Shown in pieces: positions 62,851 to 64,000 of a stretch of 64,000 nucleotides of DNA. Origin of the DNA: Halobacillus kuroshimensis DSM 18393 (lineage in GTDB: Bacteria > Bacillota > Bacilli > Bacillales > Halobacillaceae); the NCBI RefSeq assembly GCF_000425705.1, contig NZ_AUDY01000009.1, positions 310,001 to 374,000 on the forward strand. Reading direction: 5' to 3'. Each line of letters begins with the position of its first letter. Within the stretch, counting starts at the first letter, position 1. The notes below the pieces were generated by a model that saw only the letters and a list, made by a program, of their open reading frames with translations, did no database searches and was not told the DNA's origin. The position numbers and the translations under genes are program-made.

Positions 62851-64000
62851 ATGCAGACTAAACTAAAGCAAGGATTGGACATTCACACTAATGGGGGAAC
62901 CTTTGAGGTTACATTGGACAGTAAATCTATTTTTAAGCATTCCCCAGCTTCTCCATGTTTATATGTCGGAAGCGGGGAAGAGACTATTGAGATGTATCGA
63001 GGGAATTATCATATTGAAGATTATGTTGTGGAAAGGTTCGGGTTGAAGACCTACGAAATAAGCCGAAAAAGAGATGATGGTTTTCAAATAGACTTTAAAA
63101 GAACGCCTGCAGACACAGAAGTGTTAACAGTGGATTTCCTCTACAAAGACCATAATTTAAAACTAACTTTTTCTGGTGATCGTGAGACGTACAGCCGTTT
63201 TTGGATCCGGATTGCCGCTGATTCTGATGAGAAGATCTATGGATGTGGGGAGCAGATGTCCCATTTGAACCTGCGTGGAAAAAACTTCCCGTTATGGACT
63301 TCAGAACCTGGCGTAGGAAGAAATAAAAAGACGTATACGACATTTCTTGCGGATGTTCATGACAAAGCAGGCGGCGATTATTATCATACGAATTTTCCGC
63401 AGCCAACGTACCTTTCCTCTAAGAAATACTTCTGTCATGTCGATACGACAGCTTACGCAGATTTTGATTTCCGTAAAGATCAATATCATGAGCTGCAAAT
63501 GTGGGAAGTTCCTGAACACATCATGTTTGAAACAGGAGCGGATTTTAAAGAGCTGGTTTCTCGTTTAACGAAGCATCTTGGAAGGCAGCCGGAGCTTCCA
63601 GAATGGACGTATGATGGAATATGGCTGGGGATGCAGGGAGGAACGGATGCTGTTCAGAAAAAAATAGATGAGGCCCGGGAAAAAGGATTGAAGGTGGGAG
63701 CTGTATGGGCTCAGGACTGGCAGGGGAAACGTTTCACTTCCTTTGGACGTCGGTTGAACTGGAACTGGCAGTGGGATGCGAATGAATATCCTGGTCTGGA
63801 TCAAAAGCTTAAAGAATGGAAAGAGCAGGGCATTCGTTTTCTAGGCTACATCAACCCATATTTAATTCTTGATGGACCGCTGTATCAAGAAGCTGCTGCG
63901 AAAAACTACTTTGTGCTGAATCAAAAAGATGACATTTACCTAGTCGATTTTGGAGAGTTTGACTGTGGAATTGTAGACTTGACCAACCCAGACGCTTTCG
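62851..64000 (+). CDS. GH31 sulfoquinovosidase-like enzyme, N-terminal 383 residues
   Basis: ATG 62851 follows ATAGGAGG; the frame is open to the window edge. After a beta-sandwich domain (to about 225) the barrel contains AVWAQDWQGKRFTSFGRRLN followed by WNWQW. This aligns with E. coli YihQ, and Gln288, Arg301 and Trp304 fall at the same numbers as the YihQ residues that recognise the sulfonate group. Ordinary alpha-glucosidases lack this set. FLGYINPYLILDG and DFGEFDCGIVDLTNPDAF continue the match. The nucleophile and acid/base Asp (405 and 472 in YihQ) lie past the edge. It would hydrolyse sulfoquinovosyl glycerol to sulfoquinovose. No signal peptide, so cytosolic. Confidence 0.88.
   Translation, partial: MQTKLKQGLDIHTNGGTFEVTLDSKSIFKHSPASPCLYVGSGEETIEMYRGNYHIEDYVVERFGLKTYEISRKRDDGFQIDFKRTPADTEVLTVDFLYKDHNLKLTFSGDRETYSRFWIRIAADSDEKIYGCGEQMSHLNLRGKNFPLWTSEPGVGRNKKTYTTFLADVHDKAGGDYYHTNFPQPTYLSSKKYFCHVDTTAYADFDFRKDQYHELQMWEVPEHIMFETGADFKELVSRLTKHLGRQPELPEWTYDGIWLGMQGGTDAVQKKIDEAREKGLKVGAVWAQDWQGKRFTSFGRRLNWNWQWDANEYPGLDQKLKEWKEQGIRFLGYINPYLILDGPLYQEAAAKNYFVLNQKDDIYLVDFGEFDCGIVDLTNPDAF

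Overview
The window looks like the chromosome of a low-to-mid G+C, spore-former-type Firmicute of the family Bacillaceae, most likely a moderately halophilic one such as Halobacillus or a near relative. The reasons are strong AGGAGG ribosome sites, sigma-A promoters, an S-box (SAM) riboswitch, CcpA cre sites, a GlpP-type glpFK leader, B. subtilis-like PgsB/PgsC lengths, and very acidic secreted proteins with cell-wall-binding type 2 (CWB2) repeats. Genus is an inference. No rRNA, tRNA, CRISPR array, intact transposon or prophage was seen.

Layout. 1-1042: end of an aldo/keto reductase and a small glyoxalase-fold protein. 1190-7769: two secreted, CWB2-anchored enzymes (nuclease and 5'-nucleotidase) that together could turn extracellular DNA into phosphate and nucleosides. 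7808-10360: SAM riboswitch, S-methylmethionine permease and homocysteine S-methyltransferase. 10438-12412: lipoteichoic-acid-synthase-type enzyme. 12586-19481: poly-gamma-glutamate (PGA) locus with pgsB, pgsC, pgsA, a small fourth gene, a CapD-like gamma-glutamyltransferase and a four-domain NlpC/P60 protein in which only one domain keeps the catalytic cysteine. 19446-24090: frameshifted VanZ gene, LytR-CpsA-Psr ligase, multidrug-type ABC exporter, and a CpsB/YwqE-like protein that has lost most metal ligands. 24210-31316: two CWB2-anchored subtilases around an acetyltransferase. 31366-36411: a Bacillaceae-type dispersed repeat, then glpF, glpK and dhaK, dhaL, dhaM. 36543-40236 (minus strand): DUF948 protein with a hidden non-AUG start, alkyl sulfatase, alpha/beta hydrolase.

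40418-58064 is an 18-kb, all-plus-strand catabolic island: three acyl-CoA dehydrogenases, a MaoC pair, three SDRs, two thiolases, an enoyl-CoA hydratase, an acyl-CoA ligase, a thioesterase, a TetR regulator and a complete LivHMGF-type ABC importer with its binding protein. It reads as uptake, CoA activation and beta-oxidation-like degradation of an organic acid I cannot name. A near-perfect palindrome lies just after the promoter of its first gene. 58153-60183 holds five 20-bp repeats, a MarR-MFS pair and a 35-residue membrane peptide.

60304 to the right edge starts another operon: a DUF4867 protein, a sodium:solute symporter and a GH31 enzyme carrying the Gln/Arg/Trp sulfonate-recognition residues of sulfoquinovosidases. 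This is probably the start of a sulfoquinovose (sulfo-sugar) utilisation operon, possibly of the sulfo-transaldolase type, cut by the window edge. It is the most interesting metabolic system here, together with the acyl-CoA island and the degenerate PGA and CpsB-like enzymes.
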